Shown here piece after piece: positions 8,435 to 20,689 of a DNA stretch of 64,000 nt (position 1 is the stretch's first letter; each line of letters starts with the position of its first letter). The translations under genes were made by a program, and so were the position numbers. This DNA is from Eukaryota sp. TZLM1-RC (Eukaryota; Metamonada: BaSk clade): contig JAUPSS010000001.1 of NCBI GenBank assembly GCA_040285825.1, positions 2,852,001 through 2,916,000 of the forward strand, written 5' to 3'. The notes below the pieces were generated by a model. It was not told the origin of the DNA. It saw nothing but the letters and a program-made list of their open reading frames with translations, and did not search any database.

Positions 8435-11400
8435 ATGGCATCACTGTGTTCTTCAGGCCACGGTTCTCGTATTTCTAAGCTAAGTTCACTTCAATCAAGA
8501 ACACGAAGGTCACTTCAGAGTCTTGATGTACAAAGCTTTCGTCGAGGCAATGAGGCCAACTTTGTCCGCTCTATCATGCTTGACTTATCCCCCCAAGATC
8601 TAGCCACCATTCGTGAACTTCTTCTTCAAAACGAGGTCAATATGCCAATGTTTGTTGTAATAATGAAGCATCATTTATCTGATGATTTCAAAAACTCCTT
8701 CGCACCCTATCAATTAGAGCTATCCCTTGTACAATTGTTTTTGGAAATCGATGTCAATGGAGACAACCAACTTGAAAGTGATGAGTTTTCAGCGTATGTT
8801 GCGTCCACAATTGCAATATCAGCAAGCTCGGATGCTAACATGAGACTAAAATGCCTTCCTTCCACCAGGACTACCGGTATCACCATCTCCCGTGCCTCTC
8901 TTTCCAGCATTGTCTACGTTGATGCCCCTGCATCTCGTTTCTTTGCCTCCTTGGATAACTCTCCCACTGTGCTCGCTTGGCAACCCTTCTCTGTCTCACA
9001 ACTAGACCCTTTCACTGATGACATTAATCCTTCCCTCTCAGCCCCTGTCACCACCTTTTCTGCTCATATGGCTCCTTGTACCGCTCTCTGCGCACTGTCT
9101 CGCAACAAACATCTTTCTTGGTCTTGGCTTGCTACTGGCTCCACTGATCGTTATGTGGCTCTGTGGGATGCTGTCACTCTCGTTGAAAGAGCTAGAGTTC
9201 TCTGTTCCGCCCCTGTTCTTTCCCTTTGCCAAGTCTTTTCCGAAGACAGCGAATCTTATTCCCTTGCAGTAGGTACTTCTTCAGCCGAGGCATTCCTTCT
9301 CTCCCTACCCAACCTTACCCCACTCATCAGACTCACCACTGTCCCCTCACCTTCTGATCTACCTGTGCAGTCGGTATATTGGGCATTCAAGGATGTTGAT
9401 CACGAAGAAGAGGAAACAAACTCACTTGACAAGTCTCTACTAGCTCTAAGCCCAGGAGATAAGCTACTTGATAGAAGAACAGGATTTGCCGCTTTTCAAA
9501 CTTCTCGAGCTAATCCCGTTACATCAATGGTCAATGCTACCTCTCTCAAGCTTGTTATTTGCGGTTTTCAGGACGGTTCTCTTTTATGGTTTGACATTCT
9601 ATCTGGAGAGTTTAGAGGTGGTATTGACAAATCAAAAAGCGAGACTAATGAAGGTCATTCACAGGCTATTTTCTCCTTGATTTGGTCTGATAAGGCCAGG
9701 GTAGCTGTTTCGTTGTCCTACCAAAGATATGCACTAGGCTATAACTGTAAAGGTTCTAGTCATGTGTTCAAGCTAGGCGGTGGACATTTTCACCTTTCCC
9801 CAATCGTATCTCAATGTTTATTAGGCAGTGGTGGTAATTACTGCGCTACCTTTGACCTTGAAAAAACTTGTTGTATTTGGAATCTCTCTACCCTGGAATG
9901 TGTTCAAGTGTTACAAACTTCTATTTCTGTCGTTTCCGCTATCTCAGTCTCGGAATACGTTGTTACCTGCTCTTCAGGCCCTCTTTGTCCGTTACAGGCA
10001 ATGTCAAGGGCTCCTCCTTTGCTTGAAGATAAATCTGCCTATCATCGGGTTTTGTCTATTTTGTTCTCTGATTCGCTTTTAAATTTCATTTCTCTCTGTC
10101 CGAAAGCTGTTTTTTCATGGGATTCTGTGACCGGAACCAAGGTTAATGAATGGCATTTTGCACCTAATGATGCCATCTCGATGATTTTTGATGATAGAGA
10201 GCGCAAGTTGCTAGTAGGTCTATCCAACGGACATATACAGGTATTGAACGTAACTAATGGTTCTCTTTTAAAGACTCTAAAACCAATTGATCCTGATACT
10301 AACAATCAATTAGCAGTTGATTTGGTTTCAATTTCTTTTGCACCAGAGTTACGCTATGCCGTGGCTTTTTATTTGAACTCTTTAGTCGTTTTCTTTGAAG
10401 AAAATGACGATTCTGAAGAACTATTTCCCTTGTTTACGCTAACCATCCCCTCTGAACCAACGATATCAACTTGTTTAGAAACCGTCGTAGAGAGTCTCTC
10501 TTCAGGTGACCATTTGCCTTTCTTTGTTGTTGGAACTATTAGTGGTGAGATTTTTGGTTTTGATTCTCTTTCGTTTAACTTGCTCAATAAGGGTGCTCCC
10601 TTGTTATCGCACCCTGCCAGTATCACAGCCTTGCTCTACGTCGCCACTGGGTTTCTTTTATCCTGTGACGATCACGGCAATGTTGTTTTGTCTGAAGTAA
10701 GAGGAAGTCGCGATTCAAGCCCTCTGGTTCCGGTAAGGCTTATTTTAGCTTGTGAATGCCCATTTCCTGTAGTTAATTCAGGTAATTTGGATGAAAAAAT
10801 TCCACATCCTGCAGCTTCCTTACAGTCTATTGCCCTTAGTTGTGCTTCAAAAGCTTCTAATTCAATTAATTTCGGAACAGTTTCAAAGGATTTCTCTCTT
10901 TTTGTTTTTACTACTAGAAATGGTGATTTGTATATTATTGATCTGGAGGAGATTAAAAGTTACAACAAATTTAAGGATCTTCAGGAGCCTGAAACAGTGC
11001 ATTTTCCTGGCATTTCTGACCGGTTGCCGTTTTCTACCTTGGTTTCCGGTCGTCCAGTTTCGCTTATAAATGTAAATAATTTTGTTTGTGGCCATTTAAA
11101 CATAGAAAACTTGTTTAAGTTCTCTGTAATGTCTATAATGGTTTTTAGCAATCCTAAAATTTTGGTCTTTGGTCCTGACTCAAGCCCTGAGCTCCACATC
11201 ACGTCATTTGATGGAACTTTGATTGGAAAAACTAGCGCCGGTTCTCCCAATTTGTGGAATTTGGAACTTAATTTTGAGTATTTTCTCCAAACACAACGAA
11301 TAATTTTCTTTGAAACTCTAGAGGCCACTAGTGATCTCTCTTACCAACAGATGAATGGTGCTGAGACCCCCATTCAGTTTAAACTATCTCAATCCAAAAG

Positions 11401-11590
11401 AAGAACATCTCGCCAAGAATCAAGCCGCCAATCAAGCAGAGGTTTGATTCGCAGCAACAGGCTTAAAGAACTTAGCGTGCCTTCAAAGTACAAACAAACC
11501 AAAATCTATAAGGATTTTGATGAAGCAAACCCCAAGGTAAGTGGTTTGGTTAATAAAATTGAATCAATGTTTGCTGATGGAAAACTATAA
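8435..11590 (+). CDS. EF-hand plus WD40-repeat protein, ciliary WDR49/WDR64-like
   Basis: 1051 residues, no introns. An EF-hand (IDVNGDNQLESDEF, about residue 110) has the canonical Asp-x-Asn-x-Asp-x-x-x-x-x-x-Glu loop and follows an armadillo-like N-terminus. Many WD40 blades follow, for example WLATGSTDRYVALWDAVT (about 230), LVICGFQDGSLLWFDILSG (about 370), CATFDLEKTCCIWNLST (about 470) and KLLVGLSNGHIQVLNVTNG (about 590). The total length fits two propellers. The tail is Ser/Arg-rich (RRTSRQESSRQSSRG). An EF-hand followed by two propellers is the WDR49/WDR64/EFCAB8 architecture, known from axonemes. The match is by architecture only, so the orthologue is not settled. It converges on TTC27 with 33 bp between stops. 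Confidence 0.8.
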   Translation: MASLCSSGHGSRISKLSSLQSRTRRSLQSLDVQSFRRGNEANFVRSIMLDLSPQDLATIRELLLQNEVNMPMFVVIMKHHLSDDFKNSFAPYQLELSLVQLFLEIDVNGDNQLESDEFSAYVASTIAISASSDANMRLKCLPSTRTTGITISRASLSSIVYVDAPASRFFASLDNSPTVLAWQPFSVSQLDPFTDDINPSLSAPVTTFSAHMAPCTALCALSRNKHLSWSWLATGSTDRYVALWDAVTLVERARVLCSAPVLSLCQVFSEDSESYSLAVGTSSAEAFLLSLPNLTPLIRLTTVPSPSDLPVQSVYWAFKDVDHEEEETNSLDKSLLALSPGDKLLDRRTGFAAFQTSRANPVTSMVNATSLKLVICGFQDGSLLWFDILSGEFRGGIDKSKSETNEGHSQAIFSLIWSDKARVAVSLSYQRYALGYNCKGSSHVFKLGGGHFHLSPIVSQCLLGSGGNYCATFDLEKTCCIWNLSTLECVQVLQTSISVVSAISVSEYVVTCSSGPLCPLQAMSRAPPLLEDKSAYHRVLSILFSDSLLNFISLCPKAVFSWDSVTGTKVNEWHFAPNDAISMIFDDRERKLLVGLSNGHIQVLNVTNGSLLKTLKPIDPDTNNQLAVDLVSISFAPELRYAVAFYLNSLVVFFEENDDSEELFPLFTLTIPSEPTISTCLETVVESLSSGDHLPFFVVGTISGEIFGFDSLSFNLLNKGAPLLSHPASITALLYVATGFLLSCDDHGNVVLSEVRGSRDSSPLVPVRLILACECPFPVVNSGNLDEKIPHPAASLQSIALSCASKASNSINFGTVSKDFSLFVFTTRNGDLYIIDLEEIKSYNKFKDLQEPETVHFPGISDRLPFSTLVSGRPVSLINVNNFVCGHLNIENLFKFSVMSIMVFSNPKILVFGPDSSPELHITSFDGTLIGKTSAGSPNLWNLELNFEYFLQTQRIIFFETLEATSDLSYQQMNGAETPIQFKLSQSKRRTSRQESSRQSSRGLIRSNRLKELSVPSKYKQTKIYKDFDEANPKVSGLVNKIESMFADGKL

Positions 11591-11623
11591 ATTAATTTAC
11601 TATAACAACTAATAAAACTAAAA

Positions 11624-13984
11624 TTATTCTATTTGTTTGATTTTGTTTTGCAAATCAGTCAACATTTGGTTAGTTTCATCCCATCTTGAAGTCTCGTGAC
11701 TTCTTTCCTTACAAGTCATCAATAGAGGTTTTATAAACCTTTTAATGCTAACTAATTCTTGTTTCTCCGAAATGTTATTAATTGCAAAATCACCCAAATC
11801 ATTCAGGGTTTCTAAAACCAAGTTGATAGAATCTAAGGAATTTTGCCAATAGCTATGGGTAAGTGACCTAATTCTTGATTTTAAGCCCATAATAAACTTG
11901 GAATTTACCTTTAAAAATCTGAATACTTCGGTATACAGACCCCAAAACCTGTAATCACATTCGTGTTGATTGGAGATTTCATCCAAAAGATCTGCAAATC
12001 CTGTGATCCACTGATGATCCCTACTAGTGTCATCCATTGTGATGACAACTTCAACTACCTTGGCCAACAATGGTAGAATAGGATTGACAGAAGAATCTTT
12101 TTTTAATTTAAACCCCAATAAAGATTTAATTGCGTAAATACCTAATTCAAATTCCTTCAAGTTAATACTAACCACTGCCAACGAATTCCATAATTTGGTA
12201 TTATTGGGTCTGATTTTGAGTGCCTGTTTCAAGCAATTTATCGCTTCATTACCACTATCCAATATTAAATGGCAATTAGCTAAATTTGTCCAAGATTCGA
12301 AATCTTCATCATTGATATTAACAGCTTTCTGGAACGCCTGTCTACCATCAGGATAGTTCTTTTCATTCACATAAATCAATCCTAACGAAAACCAAGCCTT
12401 GGAATCAAAGGAATTGATCTGAATAATTTTCAATAACCATTCCTTTGCTTCACTTTCTTTTCCATTCTGTAAAAGGACTTTACACAAAGCACGAAGGGCT
12501 GGGATATGGGTCTCACGTGATAGTCTCCATGAGTCAATAAAATATTGAACTTCTTGGGTTGCGAGACCTTTTGCGACTAGTAATCTTGGAGATGGTCCTT
12601 CTGAGCTGATGATGTCATCAATCCAATCAATCACGGACTGTAGAGGTCTACAGTTGATCATACATTCTACAGCATCATCGTACATCTTCAGTTTCTTGAA
12701 TATCCCCTCAGCAGTAGTCCACATCCCCAGCTTTGACCAGGCAACTGCTAGCTCCTTTTCTAGATTCCAAAAGGATACACAATGAAGAGAAAAAAATAGA
12801 CAAATCCTTGAAAAAATAGGGTTAGAGTTAGAAGGGGTTGATGAGTTTTCAAGTAATCTATCAATCTGAATAGCTGCCTTTTCATAGGTTTTAGGTCGTC
12901 GAGAATCCAGACGACTCTTGATCAGCAATCCCACACCATGTATTAACCAATTAAACTTCCTAGCCAAAACTGCCGAAACATAAGGTTCTTGCTGCTCCAC
13001 TGACACGTCATCATAAACTCTTGACACATGGATCTGACGAAGCATTGACAAGAGAACTAGCTGGTGATGTGGAGATTCAACTTGGAAAAGAGATTGAGAA
13101 TCAAGGGGGTTGTCAAGTTTGTAAGTTGAGAGGCGGATTTCACCATCAATCTTAGCTTGTTCTGGAAAGTCTACAGTCGAGATCACGTCATTGATTACTT
13201 TAAAATTAAATGATTGCTTTGATTTTGAGCTATTTGCAATGAATAACTGAGGAATTGAGTGTTCCTGGAAAATCGTACGCTTACCTAATAATCCTATCAA
13301 TTCAAGGTCAATATTCAACGATTTTTGAACCAGTTCCAAGACTTCCATTGACTTTGACGTTTTCCCCAATAGTTGAAGTATTTCGACAAATTCCAATAAA
13401 ACAAATGATTTTGAATGTTCTTTATCTTCTATATTGATAACATCAGGTAATAAATCGTCGATCAGTTTTGATAGAAGACTTACAAGTGATTCGTGAGGCT
13501 CGTCAAGGATCTTCATCCAGGTGAACAGAGATCTGAAATACCATAACGATACCCCCATCGAACGATGATTATCGTAAAGATGAGAGAGAATATGGAGGGA
13601 AATCGAGAGGAGGAAAGGAGAGGAGAGTCTTGGAGAGAGAGTATGAAGGCCAGCACAGAGATGTTCAATGGACTGGTCAGGGAAAAGAGAAGAAAGAGCG
13701 ATGGTAGAGGGAGTGGTGGGTCCAACAAAGTTTAGACGAAGAAACTCAAGTAGACACGGTACAACAAGTCCAGATAGAAGCTCATAATCATCAGTGGAAA
13801 ACTGATTAAATGATATGGAAAAATCTTCAGAATGTACTAATTGATCATGAAATTGAGATAATTGAGGGAAGACTGAAAGGGTTGAGGTAATGACATTATT
13901 CAAGTCAGAAGTCCTGAAAAGCTTCCCAAACTCAGTATCATCTAGCAATAAATCGACCAGATGAAAAGGAAAGTGAAGGTCCAT
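11624..13984 (-). CDS. TTC27: TTC27/Emw1-like tetratricopeptide repeat protein
   Basis: 786 residues. A run of TPRs lies at about 500-640: AWFSLGLIYVNEKNYPDGRQ, then FESWTNLANCHLI, then LKQALKIRPNN and LWNSLAVVSINLKEFELG. Upstream is the family block EPYVSAVLARKFNWLIHGVG followed by LLIKSRLDSRRPKTYEKAAI (about 340-380), which resembles the TTC27 pre-TPR helices carrying the NW and SRLE signature. TTC27/Emw1 is an essential protein linked to late steps of assembly of large complexes. The first true ATG is 13984; the frame is open further up but only from a TTG. This ATG lies at the exact point where the sequence shared with the other Fanzor-A 3' flank stops. No intron is needed. Confidence 0.83.
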   Translation of the reverse strand: MDLHFPFHLVDLLLDDTEFGKLFRTSDLNNVITSTLSVFPQLSQFHDQLVHSEDFSISFNQFSTDDYELLSGLVVPCLLEFLRLNFVGPTTPSTIALSSLFPDQSIEHLCAGLHTLSPRLSSPFLLSISLHILSHLYDNHRSMGVSLWYFRSLFTWMKILDEPHESLVSLLSKLIDDLLPDVINIEDKEHSKSFVLLEFVEILQLLGKTSKSMEVLELVQKSLNIDLELIGLLGKRTIFQEHSIPQLFIANSSKSKQSFNFKVINDVISTVDFPEQAKIDGEIRLSTYKLDNPLDSQSLFQVESPHHQLVLLSMLRQIHVSRVYDDVSVEQQEPYVSAVLARKFNWLIHGVGLLIKSRLDSRRPKTYEKAAIQIDRLLENSSTPSNSNPIFSRICLFFSLHCVSFWNLEKELAVAWSKLGMWTTAEGIFKKLKMYDDAVECMINCRPLQSVIDWIDDIISSEGPSPRLLVAKGLATQEVQYFIDSWRLSRETHIPALRALCKVLLQNGKESEAKEWLLKIIQINSFDSKAWFSLGLIYVNEKNYPDGRQAFQKAVNINDEDFESWTNLANCHLILDSGNEAINCLKQALKIRPNNTKLWNSLAVVSINLKEFELGIYAIKSLLGFKLKKDSSVNPILPLLAKVVEVVITMDDTSRDHQWITGFADLLDEISNQHECDYRFWGLYTEVFRFLKVNSKFIMGLKSRIRSLTHSYWQNSLDSINLVLETLNDLGDFAINNISEKQELVSIKRFIKPLLMTCKERSHETSRWDETNQMLTDLQNKIKQIE

Positions 13985-14025
13985 TGTAACAGATGATGAC
14001 AATAACAATGGAATAAGTGTCTTTT
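13985..14025 (-). promoter_or_regulatory. Fanzor-A 3' flank forming the TTC27 leader
   Basis: Forty-one bases between the Fanzor A2 TAA (14026-14028) and the TTC27 ATG, nearly identical and equal in length to 320-360. It includes GACACTTATT, then CATTGTTAT and CATCATCTG, just before the start codon. Confidence 0.6.
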
Positions 14026-15404
14026 TTACACCAATCTAGAGGGACTGAGTTCTTGAGAAGTGGAAGATTTCATTCTTGATACCTTTTTCTTTGAACCTTC
14101 ATCATCCTTTACTCTCTGCAGGTATTCCGGTCTATCTCCATTATTTACATGTGCTTCCATCACTACCAACATATTCAGCGAAGTATTTCGATCTCTATTC
14201 CACAAACTTTCACATGATTTACACATGGTAAGCCCGTGACGAATAGACATCTCATGTCTCTTCCATGACCTAGGATTTCTGTACCATCGGAATGTTTCAA
14301 CTGTTTTCTCCGCTTTCTTACAGTTGAAACAACAGCAACTGGTTCAATACTCATCAATTAAAAAGACCTTATAACCAACCTTTTTAAATAGAATTCTCAA
14401 ACCTTTTCCCTTAGTAGGTTCTTTGAATTTCATGTGTTTTCGTTGTTCCCAGTCTCCGATTCCAATAACTACTTGAGCTGGATCACCATTTATTGATTTA
14501 AATCTCTGAATCATCTTCGCCTCAGTTCTTTTTTCAGTTTTTTTTTTCAGTTTTTTTTTCCTAAATATTTTTTGATGATAGACTTCACCAACAATACTAT
14601 TCACAAAATTCTTTTGTTTAATATACTCCATAAATCTATCAAACCTGCAGCTTTTGGAATTGAATGGGGATAAAGTTTCTTGCCATTCGGCTACAGATTT
14701 AGTTTTTTCATCTTTGTTTAATTTTTTTGAGCAATGAATTTCGTGGGGAATATTGATTTCTTGAGGTGCTTCTCCTTTTAATAAACTAATTGTTCTTTCA
14801 GTCATTTGATTAATTATACTGCTGTTTAAATCCATCCTTTGTTGTTGCTTTTCAGATGGTTCATCATTGGATAGATCAATCACTCTACCAATAGAGTTAC
14901 TTAGTGTGATAAGAATGTCATTCCGTATGCTATCTCTTGTTCTTTTGAATTTGGAACTTTTCGACTCAAATTTTCGTTGATTTTGAGTGTACCTGAAATG
15001 AACATCTATGTCTTTCTTATGATTTTTGAATGAGTCATTCCAGTAGCTAAATTGGCAGAAAAATAAAGCAGATCAGATTTCCCTGGATCAGCAGCAGCAA
15101 GGGACTTATCTTGGAATTTAGAAGGATTAATGCTGGAGTCATCAATATATTCTTCTTTATTTTTCAATTCTTTTGCAGTTACCTTGTATTTTTTCAAGTT
15201 CATTCTAGATTGACTGAAACTTACTGCTATTCCATCAGTCTCGATACTAGACATGATGTACTGTGAACTTTCTAAATAAAGTTTTGTGTTTTTTATCTCG
15301 TCCATTTTCAAATTGGTGTTCCCTAAAACCAAAAGAGCAGCTTGATTATTACATTGGTAGAACGATTTTGGACCAAGAAGGTCCTTGTGTTCGGCAAAGA
15401 ACAC
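14026..15404 (-). pseudogene. Fanzor copy A2, central and C-terminal body
   Basis: Homologue of the RNA-guided nuclease Fanzor1. Reading from high to low coordinates: the RuvC-I segment SLAAADPGKSDLLYFSANLA (about 15090), a helical insert rich in Lys/Glu, VVIGIGDWEQRKHMKFKEPT (about 14430), YKVFLIDEY (14350), the zinc ribbon CCFNC with YRNPRSWKRH, and CESLWNRDRNTSLNM with the RuvC-III Asp. It is broken by a stop after SKIIRKT, a frameshift before RVIDLSND (about 14890), and an in-frame TGA (14344-14346) between DEY and TSCCCFNC, where family members carry an Arg- or Asn-type residue. It is co-oriented with TTC27 and 41 bases upstream of it. Very similar in DNA to A3. Confidence 0.85.
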
Positions 15405-15640
15405 TTTTTTGAATGATTTCCAAAAAATGGTTCAAGAAAAAACAATGAAAAGATTTGATATCTTTTTATGGTGCTCCTGAATTTAATTTGCCATTATAAA
15501 CAGATCGCCCGGATTTTTCAATCGAATTAGAAAAGATTTAGCTAGACAGCAAGCAGATCGAGCTTTTGTAGAGGAAATCTTGGTTCAATGAATTTCGTCC
15601 CATTAGTTATGAGTTAAATTTGTTGAGTGTGGAAGTTCAG
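15405..15640 (+). mobile_element. RT2 retrotransposon 3' fragment inside Fanzor A2
   Basis: On the plus strand this reads as the last part of the RT2 protein: MVQEKTMKRFDIFLW, then FFNRIRKDLARQQAD and FVEEILVQ, a stop, and the family 3' UTR (TTTCGTCCCATTAGTTATGA). It splits the Fanzor A2 N-terminal piece (15641-15840) from its body (to 15404). It is a strongly 5'-truncated insertion, as expected of target-primed reverse transcription. A fragment at 54121-54483 shows the same end. Confidence 0.8.
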
Positions 15641-16531
15641 TAGATTAATTTTTGTGTAAGGAACAAGTCCAATAAACTTGTCTTGTCAATTCTGATATAG
15701 GAGGGAATACAAGAATTCTTCAAAGGCAGAGCTTGAAAGAGTTTGCTTTTCTCATCCTCTGAATAATTATTAATATAGATCATTGCTCTTAAATTTAAAT
15801 CTGATTTTGATGAAAAATCAAATTTTGAATAGGTCCACATTTACAGAACATTTCATAATATGTCGGACGTCAAATTTGACAATAACAAAATCACATATTA
15901 TGTGAAGATTGTGAGTTTCTAGCAATTTTTTAGATGAACTTAGTATATTATTTTCAGAGGAATGATGATATAAAGTTATACTTTTGTCATCAACTTTACA
16001 ATAATGTTCATTTCTAATTGTTGACTTTTCTTCAAGATCACAAAAACAATGAATTATTTAAATCTGTTCTTGAGTAAAAATAGGAAAAATTGAATTTGAA
16101 ACAATCTTTCCTGCAGATTGGCAGTAAGAGATGGAGTGTTCTTCTGCAGAAATGACAATTGTTTCATCCCCATCACTGAGCTCTTTACCCAATGCCAAAG
16201 ATTCTATATCCAAATGTAAAATTTTGAAAGCAAATTGTGTTTTGACACTGGATGGTTTCATTAAAGGGTATTTTTATTGAGTCAGCGATATCTCATTGAA
16301 AAGTGTTTTTACACATTTCAAAGGTGTGCTAAATACATCAGCACTCCTTTTTCTGATGGTTTTTTGTACAAAGAAGCATTTCTTTGTCTCAAAGGATTTT
16401 CGTTCATTGTTAACACAGTTATTGATGAAATGTTTAATTTGTGCTGAATCAAGTGAATTGAGCTCATTTAACAAAAACAAATTGATCATTCTTTTTGCAA
16501 ACAATATGGTGAATATTCCACTATCATACAA
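15641..16531 (-). pseudogene. Fanzor copy A2, N-terminal part (decayed)
   Basis: The best-supported piece is 15641-15840: YINNYSEDEKSKLFQALPLK followed by NSCIPSYIRIDKTSLLDLF. This matches the Fanzor1 block F-x-ALPLR-x-S-x-IPxxIxID-T-x-x-L. Upstream on the same strand three open stretches (to 16058-16261 and 16274-16531) are separated only by single stops and read like one protein with few breaks (CVNNERKSFETKKCFF; KILHLDIESLALGKEL). I assign them to the variable N-terminus of the same Fanzor by position and continuity only. The exact 5' end is not known. Confidence 0.55.
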
Positions 16532-16599
16532 ATTAGATTGAAAATTTTTATAAATTCAGACTGATATTGGTTCCAAGTTTTTCAAAAATTATTTTTTTA

Positions 16600-17575
16600 A
16601 CAAGGATGAAATTTATTGAACCAAGATTTCCTCTACTGAATTTTGATCCACTTGCTGTTTCGCTAAAGCCTCTCTAATTTGGTTGAAAAACCATCAGTTG
16701 ATTATAGCAAATTGAATTTGAGAGCGCCTTAAAAAGATATCAAATCTTGTCATTGTTTTTTTGAAACATCGTTTGGAAATCATTCAAAAATGTTTCTGCT
16801 TCTACAAATAATGTTCCGTTTGTAGAAAATGGGAAAGCAATACAACAAGTGGTCTATTTCTATCAGCATTAGCTTCTTCGATATCATTGTCATATTTTCG
16901 AGATTTTTCTTTAGCTTTAAATTCAAGAGCACTTACAGGATTAAGTTTTCTTTTTTGAACCAAAATGTTATTTGCAACATTACAGAAGACGAAGTTAGCA
17001 ACAGCTTCAGAGTTCTCAATCCAATCACAGTATACATCACCTTTGTCATCAAAACCGAAATTAATTAATGACAGTGTTTCCTTCGGCAGAGGCTCTCTGA
17101 TACACGATATTTTTGCAGTTCTAGCCATATTGAAAACAATATCTCCAACAGCATCATGTAATGAAAAACGATAAGTTATCAGTTTCGAACAATTCAGAGC
17201 TTGGTGTAAAGTGATCTCTGGTAAATTCGAACAAATACATTTTTCTTTTGGTAATAGTTGCTTAATGGGAATATCCAAATATAATTTCAATTTTGTTACA
17301 AACGCTTCATTATCAGCACACAGTCCAAATCTTCGTGGCACAATGGTTACAAACAGTGAAAAGCCTGATGACTAGTTTTCACAAACACCCTTTTCCAATA
17401 ACAATGAGCGAGTATGTTGATTGTCTGGAACTGGAACAGAACCTCTTTCTCCTTGGACCAGTTGGGTGAAGTGAAAAGAGAAGATTTTGTATGTTCTTCC
17501 ATAGAAATGGAACGACAGAAGCCGATTGCAAAACATAAACTTTGATTTGACGGTTTTAATAAACAAATTAAAAAA
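16600..17575 (-). mobile_element. RT2 retrotransposon, 5'-truncated 3' portion
   Basis: Reading on the minus strand: QLVQGERGSVPVPDNQHTRS, then LLLEKGVCEN, then the zinc finger CICSNLPEITLHQALNCSKL with ITYRFSLHDAV, and the endonuclease core GDVYCDWIE plus ANFVFCNVANNILVQKRKLN and EFKAKEKSRKY. The C-terminal block ends FVEEILVQ at about 16620. This aligns with the restriction-like endonuclease end of the longer RT2 copy at 54121-57010 and, more distantly, of RT1. Several stops and frameshifts make it inactive. The main open stretch is 16802-17341. Confidence 0.82.
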
Positions 17576-17684
17576 AATTAAGCATATATTTTTTAATTAC
17601 TGGATATTTTATATTTATTTTATGTCATTGCAATAACTGAATGCAAGTTATAAACAGTGGTAGAAAACAAGCTGAAACATTGGG

Positions 17685-17775
17685 TGAACTGGTTCTGAAC
17701 CAGTTCAAACTAGTTCGGAACCAAAACCTATCATTTTTGAACCTGAATTGAACTGAACCAGTTCCGCACTGAACC
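17685..17775. repeat. Cluster of GAAC/GTTC palindromes
   Basis: Within 90 bases, GAACTGGTTC, GAACCAGTTC, CTAGTTCGGAACC and GAACTGAACCAGTTC recur, with GAACC or its complement appearing about nine times. It lies about 140 bp upstream of the SERF start. It could be a site array or a fold-back element; no function is shown. Confidence 0.6.
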
Positions 17776-17911
17776 TGAGCAGTCCTAGTAGAAAGTGGTT
17801 GGGGTGAAAAAGTAAAACCCCAAACTGGGAACCCAAAATGAATTATAATCCCAATTCAATTTTGTGACAACAATACAGACCCCACCATCATTGGTTTAAA
17901 CTTCTATTCAC

Positions 17912-18118
17912 ATGACTCGCGGAAACACTCGGGAACGTGACCGCCAGAGGTCTCAAAAAAGGGCTGAAAAAGCACCCAAAGGTGGCAAAACCAAGCAGGA
18001 ACGAGGTGGGGCTAGTCTTTCCAATTGGAAGGAAAAACAGGCCCAAATTATGAGAGAGAAACAGGCACGTGCTGAAGCAAAGAAGCAGGCGTCGTCTAAT
18101 GTCCCTTCTAAGAAATAA
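17912..18118 (+). CDS. SERF family small basic protein (4F5)
   Basis: 68 residues. It begins MTRGNTRERDRQRSQKR, the hallmark MTRGNQRxxAR start of the SERF/4F5 family, and ends with WKEKQAQIMREKQARAEAKK. It is extremely rich in Lys, Arg, Glu and Gln and is predicted to be disordered. Family members modulate protein aggregation in animals and are otherwise poorly understood; length is typical (about 60-70). Intronless here. The ATG directly follows CTATTCAC. Confidence 0.92.
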   Translation: MTRGNTRERDRQRSQKRAEKAPKGGKTKQERGGASLSNWKEKQAQIMREKQARAEAKKQASSNVPSKK

Positions 18119-20389
<2,271 letters not shown>

Positions 20390-20689
20390 TTCTTGTAATT
20401 TAATAAACTCTGTTAAATTGTCTAAATTTTGTCTATTTGTATGTGAAAATTATATGCAAAAAAAATTTGCAAAAAACATATATATCATTATTAATAGTTT
20501 GGTTTATTATGAATTAACTTATTAACATGGCTTGTCGTGGCTGAGATCCACTTGCTAAACGGAATGCTGGTGTTACTTATCACTTCTTGGTTATATTTGG
20601 ACAACCACCAGCACTTGTAGAGTTTATCTTGTTTAAGATCAGTTTATTGACAAGAGCTCATTTACGCTGAATTATGAATTATGGTTTTT
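20390..20689. other. Tubulin downstream spacer
   Basis: Contains AATAAA-like sequence just after the stop (20400-20405, TAATAAAC) and no gene. Confidence 0.5.

Noticed and set aside
14344-14346. TGA read as an amino acid (recoded stop or selenocysteine) in Fanzor
   Set aside because: Other breaks in the same copies show they are dead. Host genes use TGA sparingly but as stop (for example NTH1 ends TGA), and no recoding element is seen.
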